In this document: in pieces, positions 56,819 through 64,000 of the stretch | How positions within the stretch are numbered: the first letter of the stretch is position 1 | Layout of the letters: each line of letters opens with the position of its first letter | Assembly: GCF_014269185.2 (NCBI RefSeq) | Contig: NZ_JABWRZ020000002.1 | Span: forward strand, 124,001 to 188,000 | DNA length: 64,000 nucleotides | Reading direction: 5' to 3' | Source: Pseudomonas oryzicola | GTDB lineage: Bacteria; Pseudomonadota; Gammaproteobacteria; Pseudomonadales; Pseudomonadaceae | Made by a program: the position numbers and the translations under genes | Notes under the pieces: model-generated | The model's input: the letters and a program-made list of their open reading frames with translations, nothing else | Database searches by the model: none | Told to the model about the DNA's origin: nothing

Positions 56819-57730
56819 ATGAGCACACTGCGCGGCCTGTCCAACCTGCTGTACCGGCGCCCCAACCTGTACCTGGCCCTGCTGCTGATCCCACCGCTGA
56901 CCTGGTTCGGCGCGATCTACCTGGGCTCGCTGCTGAACCTGCTGTGGCAGGGCTTCTATACCTTCGACGACTTCACCATGGCGGTGACGCCGGACCTGAC
57001 CTTGGGCAATTTCGCCGCGCTGTTCAACCCGTCGAACTTCGACATCATCCTGCGCACCCTGGGCATGGCGCTGGCGGTGTCGCTGGCCAGTGCGGTGCTG
57101 GCCTTCCCCATCGCCTACTACATGGCGCGCTACACCAGCGGCAAGACCAAGGCGTTTTTCTATATCGCGGTGATGATGCCGATGTGGGCCAGCTACATCG
57201 TCAAGACCTACGCCTGGACCCTGCTGCTGGCCAAGGGCGGCGTGGCCCAATGGTTCGTCCAGCAGCTGCACCTGGATGCCCTGCTGCAAACGGTGCTGGC
57301 GGTACCGGGCGTGGGCGGCAGCACGCTGTCGACTTCGCACCTGGGGCGCTTCATGGTGTTCGTGTACATCTGGCTGCCGTTCATGATCCTGCCGATCCAG
57401 GCCTCGCTGGAACGCTTGCCGCCGTCGCTGCTGCAAGCCTCGGCAGACCTCGGCGCCCGGCCTGGGCAAACCTTCGTGCAGGTGATCCTGCCGCTGTCGA
57501 TCCCGGGCATTGCCGCCGGCTCGATCTTCACCTTTTCGCTGACCCTCGGCGACTTCATCGTGCCGCAGCTGGTCGGCCCGCCTGGCTACTTCATCGGCAG
57601 CATGGTCTATGCCCAGCAAGGGGCGATCGGCAACATGCCGATGGCCGCTGCCTTCACCCTGGTGCCGATCGTGCTGATCGCGGTATACCTGTGCCTGGTC
57701 AAGCGCCTGGGGGCCTTCGATGCACTCTGA
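56819..57730 (+). CDS. ydcU: ABC transporter permease (YdcU-like)
   Basis: 303 residues, six predicted membrane spans, with a BPD-type inner-membrane fold ([25 protein letters not shown]; coupling helix EAA-like [33 protein letters not shown]). Starts one base after the ATPase stop and overlaps the second permease gene by 11 bp. Confidence 0.92.
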   Translation: MSTLRGLSNLLYRRPNLYLALLLIPPLTWFGAIYLGSLLNLLWQGFYTFDDFTMAVTPDLTLGNFAALFNPSNFDIILRTLGMALAVSLASAVLAFPIAYYMARYTSGKTKAFFYIAVMMPMWASYIVKTYAWTLLLAKGGVAQWFVQQLHLDALLQTVLAVPGVGGSTLSTSHLGRFMVFVYIWLPFMILPIQASLERLPPSLLQASADLGARPGQTFVQVILPLSIPGIAAGSIFTFSLTLGDFIVPQLVGPPGYFIGSMVYAQQGAIGNMPMAAAFTLVPIVLIAVYLCLVKRLGAFDAL

Positions 57731-58526
57731 AAAAGCCTCGGTCGGGCTGCGCCTGGCCGCCTGGGGCGGCCTGCTGTTCCTGCACTTTCCGATCCTGATC
57801 ATCTTCCTGTACGCCTTCAACACCGAAGATGCGGCGTTCAGCTTTCCGCCCAAGGGCTTTACCTTGAAGTGGTTCGCCGTAGCGTTCGCCCGGCCCGATG
57901 TGCTGGAGGCGATCCAGCTGTCGCTGCAGGTAGCCTGCCTGGCCACGCTGATCGCCCTGGTGCTGGGTACCCTGGCCTCGGCGGCGCTGTATCGGCGCAG
58001 CTTTTTCGGCAAGGAGAGCATTTCGCTGCTGCTGATCCTGCCCATCGCCCTGCCCGGCATCATCACCGGTATCGCCCTGCTCTCGGCGTTCAAGAGCCTG
58101 GGCCTGGAACCCGGGGTGTTCACCATCGTGGTCGGCCACGCCACCTTTTGCGTGGTGATCGTCTACAACAACGTCATCGCTCGCCTGCGACGTACTTCGC
58201 AGAGCCTGATCGAAGCCTCGATGGACCTGGGCGCCGATGGCTGGCAGACCTTCCGCTACATCATCCTGCCCAACCTCGGCTCGGCGCTGCTGGCCGGCGG
58301 CATGCTGGCCTTTGCCCTGTCGTTCGACGAGATCATCGTCACCACCTTCACCGCCGGCCACGAACGCACCCTGCCGATCTGGCTGCTCAACCAGCTCAGC
58401 CGCCCGCGTGACGTGCCGGTGACCAACGTGGTCGCCATGCTGGTGATGCTGGTGACCATGCTGCCAATTCTTGGCGCCTATTACCTGACCCGCGGCGGCG
58501 AAAGCGTCGCGGGCAGTGGCAAATGA
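57720..58526 (+). CDS. ydcV: ABC transporter permease (YdcV-like)
   Basis: 268 residues, six spans. The coupling motif [30 protein letters not shown] is typical of PotC/YdcV. The gene begins within the end of the first permease gene and ends at the leader of the dehydrogenase gene. Both permeases form the channel through the inner membrane. Confidence 0.92.
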   Translation: MHSEKASVGLRLAAWGGLLFLHFPILIIFLYAFNTEDAAFSFPPKGFTLKWFAVAFARPDVLEAIQLSLQVACLATLIALVLGTLASAALYRRSFFGKESISLLLILPIALPGIITGIALLSAFKSLGLEPGVFTIVVGHATFCVVIVYNNVIARLRRTSQSLIEASMDLGADGWQTFRYIILPNLGSALLAGGMLAFALSFDEIIVTTFTAGHERTLPIWLLNQLSRPRDVPVTNVVAMLVMLVTMLPILGAYYLTRGGESVAGSGK

Positions 58527-58543
58527 CCCTGGAGGAGTCCCCG

Positions 58544-59968
58544 ATGCAAACGCAGATGCTGATCAATGGCCAGCTGGTCGCCGGCGAAGGCCCGGCCTGG
58601 ACCGTGCTCAACCCGGCACTGGGCAGCGCCCTGGCGCAGATCAACGAAGCCACCGAGGCGCAGGTGGACAGCGCGGTACGCGCCGCCGACCAGGCCTTCG
58701 ACAGCTGGTCACAAACCAGCCCCAAGGAGCGTTCGCAAGCGTTGCTGGCGCTGGCCGACGCCATCGAGGCGCATGGCGACGAGCTGGCCCGCCTGGAGTC
58801 GCAGAATTGCGGCAAGCCGTTGAGCGCCGCGCTGAATGACGAGATCCCGGCGATCGCCGATGTGTTTCGCTATTTCGCCGGTGCAGCACGCTGCCTGGGC
58901 GGTTCGGCAGCTGGCGAATACCTGCCGGGCCATACCTCGATGATCCGCCGTGACCCGCTGGGCGTGGTCGCCTCGATCGCGCCGTGGAACTACCCGTTGA
59001 TGATGCTGGCATGGAAGATCGCTCCGGCCCTGGCCGCCGGCAACACGGTGGTGATAAAGCCCTCGGAGATGACCCCGTTGACCGCCTTGCGCCTGGGCGA
59101 GCTGGCCCTGGACCTGTTGCCGCCGGGGGTGTTGAACATCCTCTTCGGCCGCGGCCAGACCGTCGGCAACCCGTTGGTGACCCACCCCAAGGTGCGCATG
59201 GTGTCGCTGACCGGCTCGATTCCCACCGGCGCGCGCATCATCAGCGCCACCGCCGACAGCGTGAAACGCATGCACATGGAACTGGGCGGCAAGGCGCCGG
59301 TGCTGGTGTTCGACGATGCCGACCTCGACGCGGCCGTCGACGGTATCCGCACCTTCGGCTTCTACAACGCCGGCCAGGACTGTACAGCCGCGTGCCGGCT
59401 GTATGTGCAGGACGGCATCTACGAGCGCTTCGTCGAACGCCTGGGTGAAGCGGTGGCCAGCCTCAAGCCCGGCCTGCAGGAAGCCGAAGACACCGAGCTG
59501 GGGCCACTGATCAGTGCCCAGCACCGCGACAAGGTCGCTGGCCTGGTACAGCGGGCCATTGCCCAGCCGCATATCCGCCTGGTGACCGGCGGCAAGGCGA
59601 TCGAGGGTGACGGTTTCTTCTTCGAGCCGACGGTGTTGGCCGATGCCCTGCAGGACGACGAGATCGTGCGAAACGAAGTGTTCGGCCCAGTGGTCTCGGT
59701 CACCCGCTTCAGCGACGAAGCGCAGGCGCTGGCATGGGCCAACGACTCGGACTACGGCCTGGCCTCATCGGTATGGACCCGCGACACTGGCCGCGCCCAC
59801 CGCCTGGCGGCGCGCCTGCAGTATGGCTGCACCTGGGTGAACACCCACTTCATGCTGGTCAGCGAAATGCCCCATGGCGGGCAGAAGCATTCGGGGTATG
59901 GCAAGGACATGTCGATGTATGGGCTGGAAGACTACACCTGTGTACGGCATGTGATGATCAAGCACTAG
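58544..59968 (+). CDS. patD: Gamma-aminobutyraldehyde dehydrogenase (PatD/YdcW-type)
   Basis: 474 residues from ATG 58544, fixed by GGAGGAG 6 bases upstream; an ATG at 58523 overlaps the ydcV stop and has no site. NAD-dependent aldehyde dehydrogenase: [24 protein letters not shown], general base E246 (MELGGKAP), catalytic C280 (NAGQDCTAA). Oxidises 4-aminobutanal from putrescine to GABA. Its place after ydcSTUV is the E. coli order, and its length equals E. coli PatD. Confidence 0.9.
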   Translation: MQTQMLINGQLVAGEGPAWTVLNPALGSALAQINEATEAQVDSAVRAADQAFDSWSQTSPKERSQALLALADAIEAHGDELARLESQNCGKPLSAALNDEIPAIADVFRYFAGAARCLGGSAAGEYLPGHTSMIRRDPLGVVASIAPWNYPLMMLAWKIAPALAAGNTVVIKPSEMTPLTALRLGELALDLLPPGVLNILFGRGQTVGNPLVTHPKVRMVSLTGSIPTGARIISATADSVKRMHMELGGKAPVLVFDDADLDAAVDGIRTFGFYNAGQDCTAACRLYVQDGIYERFVERLGEAVASLKPGLQEAEDTELGPLISAQHRDKVAGLVQRAIAQPHIRLVTGGKAIEGDGFFFEPTVLADALQDDEIVRNEVFGPVVSVTRFSDEAQALAWANDSDYGLASSVWTRDTGRAHRLAARLQYGCTWVNTHFMLVSEMPHGGQKHSGYGKDMSMYGLEDYTCVRHVMIKH

Positions 59969-59986
59969 GCCAAGGTTGAATCTACT

Positions 59987-60080
59987 GGCCTCTTCGCGGG
60001 CTTGCCCGCTCCCACAGGTACATCACAGCCCTTGAGGTTTGTGATGTACCTGTGGGAGCGGGCAAGCCCGCGAAGAGGCA
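59987..60080. repeat. Paired REP element between convergent genes
   Basis: Left unit GCCTCTTCGCGGGCTTGCCC and right unit GGGCAAGCCCGCGAAGAGGC are perfect complements over about 20 bp, with TACATCACA/TGTGATGTA arms between. Lies between patD and the convergent flavin reductase gene. Confidence 0.88.
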
Positions 60081-60094
60081 AGTGCAGGTAGAAC

Positions 60095-61201
60095 CTAGTC
60101 CCGCAGGTCCGACTCGTGAATCGGGTTGGCCCGGCTGGTCGCGCGCTGGTATTGCGCTGGCCAGGTGGCCTTGTTGCCGCCCAGGTCATCATCGGCGTGC
60201 AACGGCCAGTACGGGTCGCGCAGCAGTTCGCGGGCAAGGAAGATGATGTCGGCCTGGCCAGTGCGCAGAATGTGCTCGGCCTGGGCCGGTTCGGTGATCA
60301 TGCCCACGGTGCCGGTGGCTATTTCCGACTCCTTGCGCACACGCTCGGCGAAACGGGTCTGGTAGCCCGGGCCGGTGGGGATCTCGGCATTGACCGAGGT
60401 GCCGCCGGAGGACACATCGATCAGGTCGACGCCCAGACTACGCAGGCGGCGCGCCAGTTCGACGGTTTCATCCGGGTTCCAGCCGTCCTCTACCCAATCG
60501 GTCGCCGACACCCGCACGAACAGCGGCAGCTCGGCCGGCCACACCTTGCGCACGGCCTCGACCACCTGCAAGGTCAGGCGGATGCGGTTTTCAAAGCAGC
60601 TGCCGTACTCGTCACGGCGCTGGTTGCTCAGCGGTGACAGGAACTGGTGCAGCAGGTAGCCATGCGCGGCGTGGATTTCCACGACCTTGAATCCAGCTTT
60701 CAGGGCACGCTCGGTCGAGGCGACGAAAGCGCCGATCACGCCCTGGATTTCGTCGTGGTTCAGTTCGTGAGGTGTCGTGTGCTGCGGGTCGAAGGCGATC
60801 CTTGATGGCCCTACCGGCTGCCAGCCACCCTCTTCCGGCTTGACGCTGCCTTGTTTGCCCAGCCAAGGCCGATAGGTACTGGCCTTGCGCCCGGCGTGGG
60901 CCAGCTGGATGCCAGGTACCACGCCCTGGGCGGTGATGAACCGGGTGATGCGCTGCAACGGGGCGATCTGTGTATCGTCCCACAGGCCGAGGTCTTCGGC
61001 GGTGATGCGGCCATCGGCGGTCACCGCCACCGCTTCGGTGATGACCAGGCCTGCGCCACCCACGGCGCGGCTGCCTAGATGAACAAGGTGCCAATCGTTG
61101 GCCAGGCCATCGACAGCGGAATACTGGCACATCGGCGAAACGGCGATGCGGTTGGGCAGGGTCAGCTGACGCAGGGTGTAAGGCTCGAGCAGCAGGCTCA
61201 T
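60095..61201 (-). CDS. Old yellow enzyme family reductase (YqjM/XenA-like)
   Basis: 368 residues from ATG 61201 with GGGAGG upstream; the long open stretch before it is non-coding. FMN-binding TIM barrel that reduces activated C=C bonds or nitro groups with NAD(P)H. Visible: SPMCQYS with the redox-tuning cysteine (C25) of the YqjM/XenA subclass, GIQLAHAGRKAS (active His pair), EIHAAHGYLLHQFLSPLSNQR and a late GMITEPAQAEHIL FMN loop. Not close enough to XenA by eye to claim the symbol. Confidence 0.88.
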   Translation of the reverse strand: MSLLLEPYTLRQLTLPNRIAVSPMCQYSAVDGLANDWHLVHLGSRAVGGAGLVITEAVAVTADGRITAEDLGLWDDTQIAPLQRITRFITAQGVVPGIQLAHAGRKASTYRPWLGKQGSVKPEEGGWQPVGPSRIAFDPQHTTPHELNHDEIQGVIGAFVASTERALKAGFKVVEIHAAHGYLLHQFLSPLSNQRRDEYGSCFENRIRLTLQVVEAVRKVWPAELPLFVRVSATDWVEDGWNPDETVELARRLRSLGVDLIDVSSGGTSVNAEIPTGPGYQTRFAERVRKESEIATGTVGMITEPAQAEHILRTGQADIIFLARELLRDPYWPLHADDDLGGNKATWPAQYQRATSRANPIHESDLRD

Positions 61202-61433
61202 GAGGGCACCTCCCAAGGACTCCAATGGTGATTCGGCCCGGACACTCAATTGCACGTCCCTGGCCCGGGTCCGGTCAATATTCAGACTAGACCAGAATGG
61301 TGGGGGGGAAGGTTCAGTGGGATGGCGAGGTGTTTGCCGAAAGGTTTGCAGCGCCTGTGAGATCGAGCGCCGCGCGGGCGCCGCTCGATTTGTGCCCCAC
61401 CGCAAAAACCAAGGCAGACACCTGACGGTAAAC

Positions 61434-63143
61434 TCAGCGCGGCTCCATGTGGGCAATCATCAACTGCACGCTTTCATTGCCACGAAACTCGTTCACGTCC
61501 AGCTTGTACGCCAGTTCGACCCAACGCACCGTCGGGTTCGGCCACACTTCACGGTCGATACCGAAGGCAATGCCGTCCAACCGCACCGAACCACATTCGC
61601 TCTTGAGTACCACCTTCAGGTGCCGCTCGCCCACCACGCGCTGCTCCACCAGCTGGAACACGCCGTGGAACAGCGGCTCGGGGAAGTGCTGCCCCCAAGG
61701 GCCGGCATGGCGCAGGGCCTTGGCCAGGTCGAGGTGGAACTCTTCCACCGCCAGGCAACCATCTGACAACAGGCGGCCGGTCAGGTCGTCTTCAACCAGG
61801 TGACGGCGGACTTCTTCGTCGAACGCTTGGGCAAATGCCGGGAAATTCGCCTCGGGCAATGACAACCCGGCGGCCATGGCGTGGCCGCCGAACTTGCTGA
61901 TCAATTGCGGCTGGCGCGCGGCCACGGCATCCAGCGCATCGCGAATATGGAAGCCCGGCACCGAACGCGCCGAGCCCTTGAGCATGCCCTCACCGGCATC
62001 GGCGAAAGCAATGGTCGGCCGGTGATAACGCTCCTTCAGGCGCGAGGCCAGGATACCGATCACCCCCTGGTGCCAGTCCGCATCGAACAGGCACAGACCG
62101 TAGGGCATCGACTCGACCGGCAGGTCCTTGAGCTGGGCCAGTGCCTCACGCTGCATGCCCTGCTCGATGGACTTGCGGTCCTGGTTCAGGTCGTCCAGCT
62201 GCTGGGCCATGTCCTTGGCCAGGGCAGCGTCCTCGCACAGCAGGCATTCGATGCCCAGGCTCATGTCGTCCAGGCGCCCGGCAGCGTTGAGGCGCGGGCC
62301 CAGGATGAAGCCGAGGTCGGTCGAGGTGATACGCCGGTGGTCGCGGCGAGCCACTTCGAGAATGGCCTTGAGCCCCGGACGGGCACGGCCGGCGCGAATA
62401 CGTTCGAGGCCCTGGTGCACCAGGATACGGTTGTTGGCGTCCAGCGGCACCACGTCGGCGACGCTGCCCAGGGCGACCAGGTCAAGCAGTTCGCCGATGT
62501 TCGGCTGTGGCTGCGTCTCGTAGCGCCCAAGGCTGCGCAGGCGTGCACGCAGGGCCATCAGCACGTAGAAGATCACCCCGACTCCGGCCAATGCCTTGCT
62601 CGGGAAGGTGCAGCCCGGCTGATTGGGATTGATGATGGCATCGGCAGCGGGCAACTGCTCACCCGGCAGGTGGTGGTCGGTCACCAGCACCTTGAGCCCC
62701 GCCGCCTTGGCCGCCGCTACCCCGTCGACACTGGAAATGCCGTTGTCCACGGTAATCAGCAGTTGCGGCTGGCGTTGCAGCGCTACCGCGACGATTTCCG
62801 GGGTCAGGCCGTAGCCATACTCGAAGCGGTTGGGCACCAGGTAATCGACATGCGCCGCGCCCAGCAGGCGCAGGCCCAGCACACCGACCGTACTGGCAGT
62901 GGCGCCATCGGCATCGAAGTCGCCAACAATCAGGATGCGCTGGCGCTGGTCGATGGCCTCGACCAGCAGATCGACACCGGCTTCCATACCCTTGAGTTGC
63001 TGGAACGGCAGCAGGCGCGCCAGGCTTTTGTCCAGTTCGGCCTCGCTCTGCACGCCGCGGGCGGCGTACAGGCGGGTCAGCAAGGGGGGCAGGTTACCGA
63101 GAAATGGCAGGGTCGGCGGCAGCGGGCGAGGTTCGATACGCAT
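61434..63143 (-). CDS. recJ: Single-stranded-DNA exonuclease RecJ
   Basis: 569 residues, 5'-3' exonuclease acting with RecQ and RecFOR in repair. DHH phosphoesterase motifs: VGDFDADGATA (motif I), ITVDNGISS (II), VTDHHLPGEQLPAADAIINPNQPGC (III, DHH), GVGVIFYVL and the DHHA1 part (LGPRLNAAGR; FGGHAMAAGLSLP). The ATG at 63143 is eight bases from the yaeQ-type stop, so the pair is probably cotranscribed. Confidence 0.95.
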   Translation of the reverse strand: MRIEPRPLPPTLPFLGNLPPLLTRLYAARGVQSEAELDKSLARLLPFQQLKGMEAGVDLLVEAIDQRQRILIVGDFDADGATASTVGVLGLRLLGAAHVDYLVPNRFEYGYGLTPEIVAVALQRQPQLLITVDNGISSVDGVAAAKAAGLKVLVTDHHLPGEQLPAADAIINPNQPGCTFPSKALAGVGVIFYVLMALRARLRSLGRYETQPQPNIGELLDLVALGSVADVVPLDANNRILVHQGLERIRAGRARPGLKAILEVARRDHRRITSTDLGFILGPRLNAAGRLDDMSLGIECLLCEDAALAKDMAQQLDDLNQDRKSIEQGMQREALAQLKDLPVESMPYGLCLFDADWHQGVIGILASRLKERYHRPTIAFADAGEGMLKGSARSVPGFHIRDALDAVAARQPQLISKFGGHAMAAGLSLPEANFPAFAQAFDEEVRRHLVEDDLTGRLLSDGCLAVEEFHLDLAKALRHAGPWGQHFPEPLFHGVFQLVEQRVVGERHLKVVLKSECGSVRLDGIAFGIDREVWPNPTVRWVELAYKLDVNEFRGNESVQLMIAHMEPR

Positions 63144-63151
63144 GGGGTGCT

Positions 63152-63694
63152 TCAGCCACGCTCACCCAGCAGCCACTCCAGCTGCACTTCGTGCTGGCCC
63201 CGGTCATCGGTGACGAACACCGTGCCCTCGCTGATCATCACGTCCCACTTGATGGTGCGGGGCATGTCGGTAGCGAGGGTTGCCAACACCTCCTGCGGGA
63301 CGGCGGCGATGCTCAGGTTCTTCAGGCCCTTGACCGCGTCCACCACCTTGTTCTGCCACACGCGCAGGCTGCCATAGGCCAGCAGGCTGGTACGCTCGGT
63401 GCGGCGCGAGCACCAGGTCAGGCGCTCGGCGTCCGGCTGGCCCACTTCGATCCAGTGCAGGATGCGATCGTCCAGGCTCTTTTCCCACAGGGCCGCTTCG
63501 TCGACATCGGACAAGCCGCGGCCGAACGCCAGATTCTCGTTGTACCACAGCGCATAGGCCAGCAGGCGCACGGCCATGCGCTCTTCGGTTTCCGAAGGGT
63601 GACGGGCGATGGTCTGGCGGACGTTTTCGTATACGCCACGGTCGAGGTCGGTCAGGTTCAGTTCGAATTTGTAGGTGGTGGACGGCTGGGCCAT
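63152..63694 (-). CDS. yaeQ: YaeQ family protein
   Basis: 180 residues from ATG 63694 (MAQPSTTYKFELNLTD). PD-(D/E)XK-related fold; family sequence YKFELNLTDLDRGVYE, RHPSETEERMAVRLLAYALWYNE, WIEVGQPDAERL and VWQNKVVD. Function unclear: E. coli YaeQ suppresses an rfaH haemolysin defect. Lies immediately before recJ on the same strand. Confidence 0.9.
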   Translation of the reverse strand: MAQPSTTYKFELNLTDLDRGVYENVRQTIARHPSETEERMAVRLLAYALWYNENLAFGRGLSDVDEAALWEKSLDDRILHWIEVGQPDAERLTWCSRRTERTSLLAYGSLRVWQNKVVDAVKGLKNLSIAAVPQEVLATLATDMPRTIKWDVMISEGTVFVTDDRGQHEVQLEWLLGERG

Positions 63695-63826
63695 GGTCGA
63701 CGGGCTTCTTGCGCAAAGAAAAGTGGCACAGTCTAACCGATCCTGTCCTTCGTTGCGCCGCGGCAGTATCTGCCGCTTGCGTCCTATGATAAAACCACCG
63801 CTCTGCCCAGCTGCCACGGATGCCCC

Positions 63827-64000
63827 ATGCCTACGCCCAGCAAACCCCTCGCCGGCCTTAAAGTCATCGAACTTGGCACCCTGATCGCAGGGCCGTTCGC
63901 CTCGCGCATCTGCGCCGAATTCGGCGCCGAGGTGATCAAGGTCGAATCGCCCGATGGCGGCGACCCGCTGCGCAAATGGCGCAAGTTGTACGAAGGCACT
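63827..64000 (+). CDS. CoA transferase family III (CaiB/BaiF type), 3' truncated by window edge
   Basis: First 58 codons only, from ATG 63827. The start PLAGLKVIELGTLIAGPFASRICAEFGAEVIKVESPDGGDPLRKWR is the conserved N-terminal Rossmann-like element of family III CoA transferases. The catalytic aspartate lies beyond the window, so substrate cannot be judged. Divergent from yaeQ. Confidence 0.9.
   Translation, partial: MPTPSKPLAGLKVIELGTLIAGPFASRICAEFGAEVIKVESPDGGDPLRKWRKLYEGT

Noticed and set aside
60095..61201. Naming the flavin reductase xenA
   Set aside because: It has the XenA/YqjM-type PMCQY motif, but much of the rest differs from XenA as I remember it, so only the family is claimed.

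Overview
The window is GC-rich chromosomal DNA of a Pseudomonas, most likely the P. putida group. The evidence is gene content and order (dapD, csdA-csdE-tcdA, ndvB-dapE-rlmA, plsB, mexJK-type efflux, rsmJ, tsaB-adk-ppc, an lptF-like pair, lysS-prfB, the wsp operon, a ydcSTUV-patD-type polyamine locus, recJ), the XenA/YqjM-like flavoenzyme, and paired REP palindromes built on a TCGCGGG...CCCGCTCCCACAGG core. Most of it is a conserved core backbone; genus and group rest on recognition, not on a search.

Layout. 1-9,640: end of dapD, a sulfur-transfer/ct6A module (csdA, csdE, tcdA), a two-domain glucan synthase (ndvB type), an AT-richer orphan gene, dapE, rlmA, a small conserved gene and a cold-shock protein. 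9,870-18,450: plsB, two YbaY/YscW-type paralogues (one soluble, one lipoprotein), a DUF4197 protein, and an RND pump with its adaptor (mexJK-like, minus strand). 18,690-26,700: an accessory block holding a 2,137-residue putative secreted repeat protein, a convergent LuxR-type regulator with a degenerate receiver domain, and about 720 bp without a gene. 26,700-35,900: TetR regulator, rsmJ, a repeat-containing small protein, a PEP mutase/isocitrate lyase family protein, a DUF72 protein, tsaB, adk, ppc. 36,000-41,600: a DUF4398 lipoprotein and an OmpA-family lipoprotein behind an AlgU-like promoter, then a small membrane protein, a hydrolase, a QEGLA-family protein, a lipoprotein and a TetR regulator. 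41,650-44,350: lysS and prfB, the latter with a programmed +1 frameshift. 44,570-53,450: an AT-rich orphan and the complete wspABCDEFR chemosensory operon that makes c-di-GMP. 53,590-64,000: a DUF533 protein, a putrescine-type ABC transporter with aminobutyraldehyde dehydrogenase, an old-yellow-enzyme reductase, recJ, yaeQ and the start of a CoA transferase gene.

How parts connect. CsdA, CsdE and TcdA act together on tRNA t6A, whose synthesis uses TsaB, also in this window. WspA to WspF control phosphorylation of WspR, a GGEEF diguanylate cyclase with an intact inhibitory site. YdcSTUV-type import plus PatD gives uptake and oxidation in polyamine use. The most unusual locus is the repeat protein at 18,692-25,105: seven near-identical 462-bp units with a higher-order 924-bp duplication, next to a regulator that has lost its phosphorylation residues, in the gap where P. 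pseudomonads such as P. aeruginosa have the efflux pump directly beside its TetR repressor. No secretion genes for it are present here.
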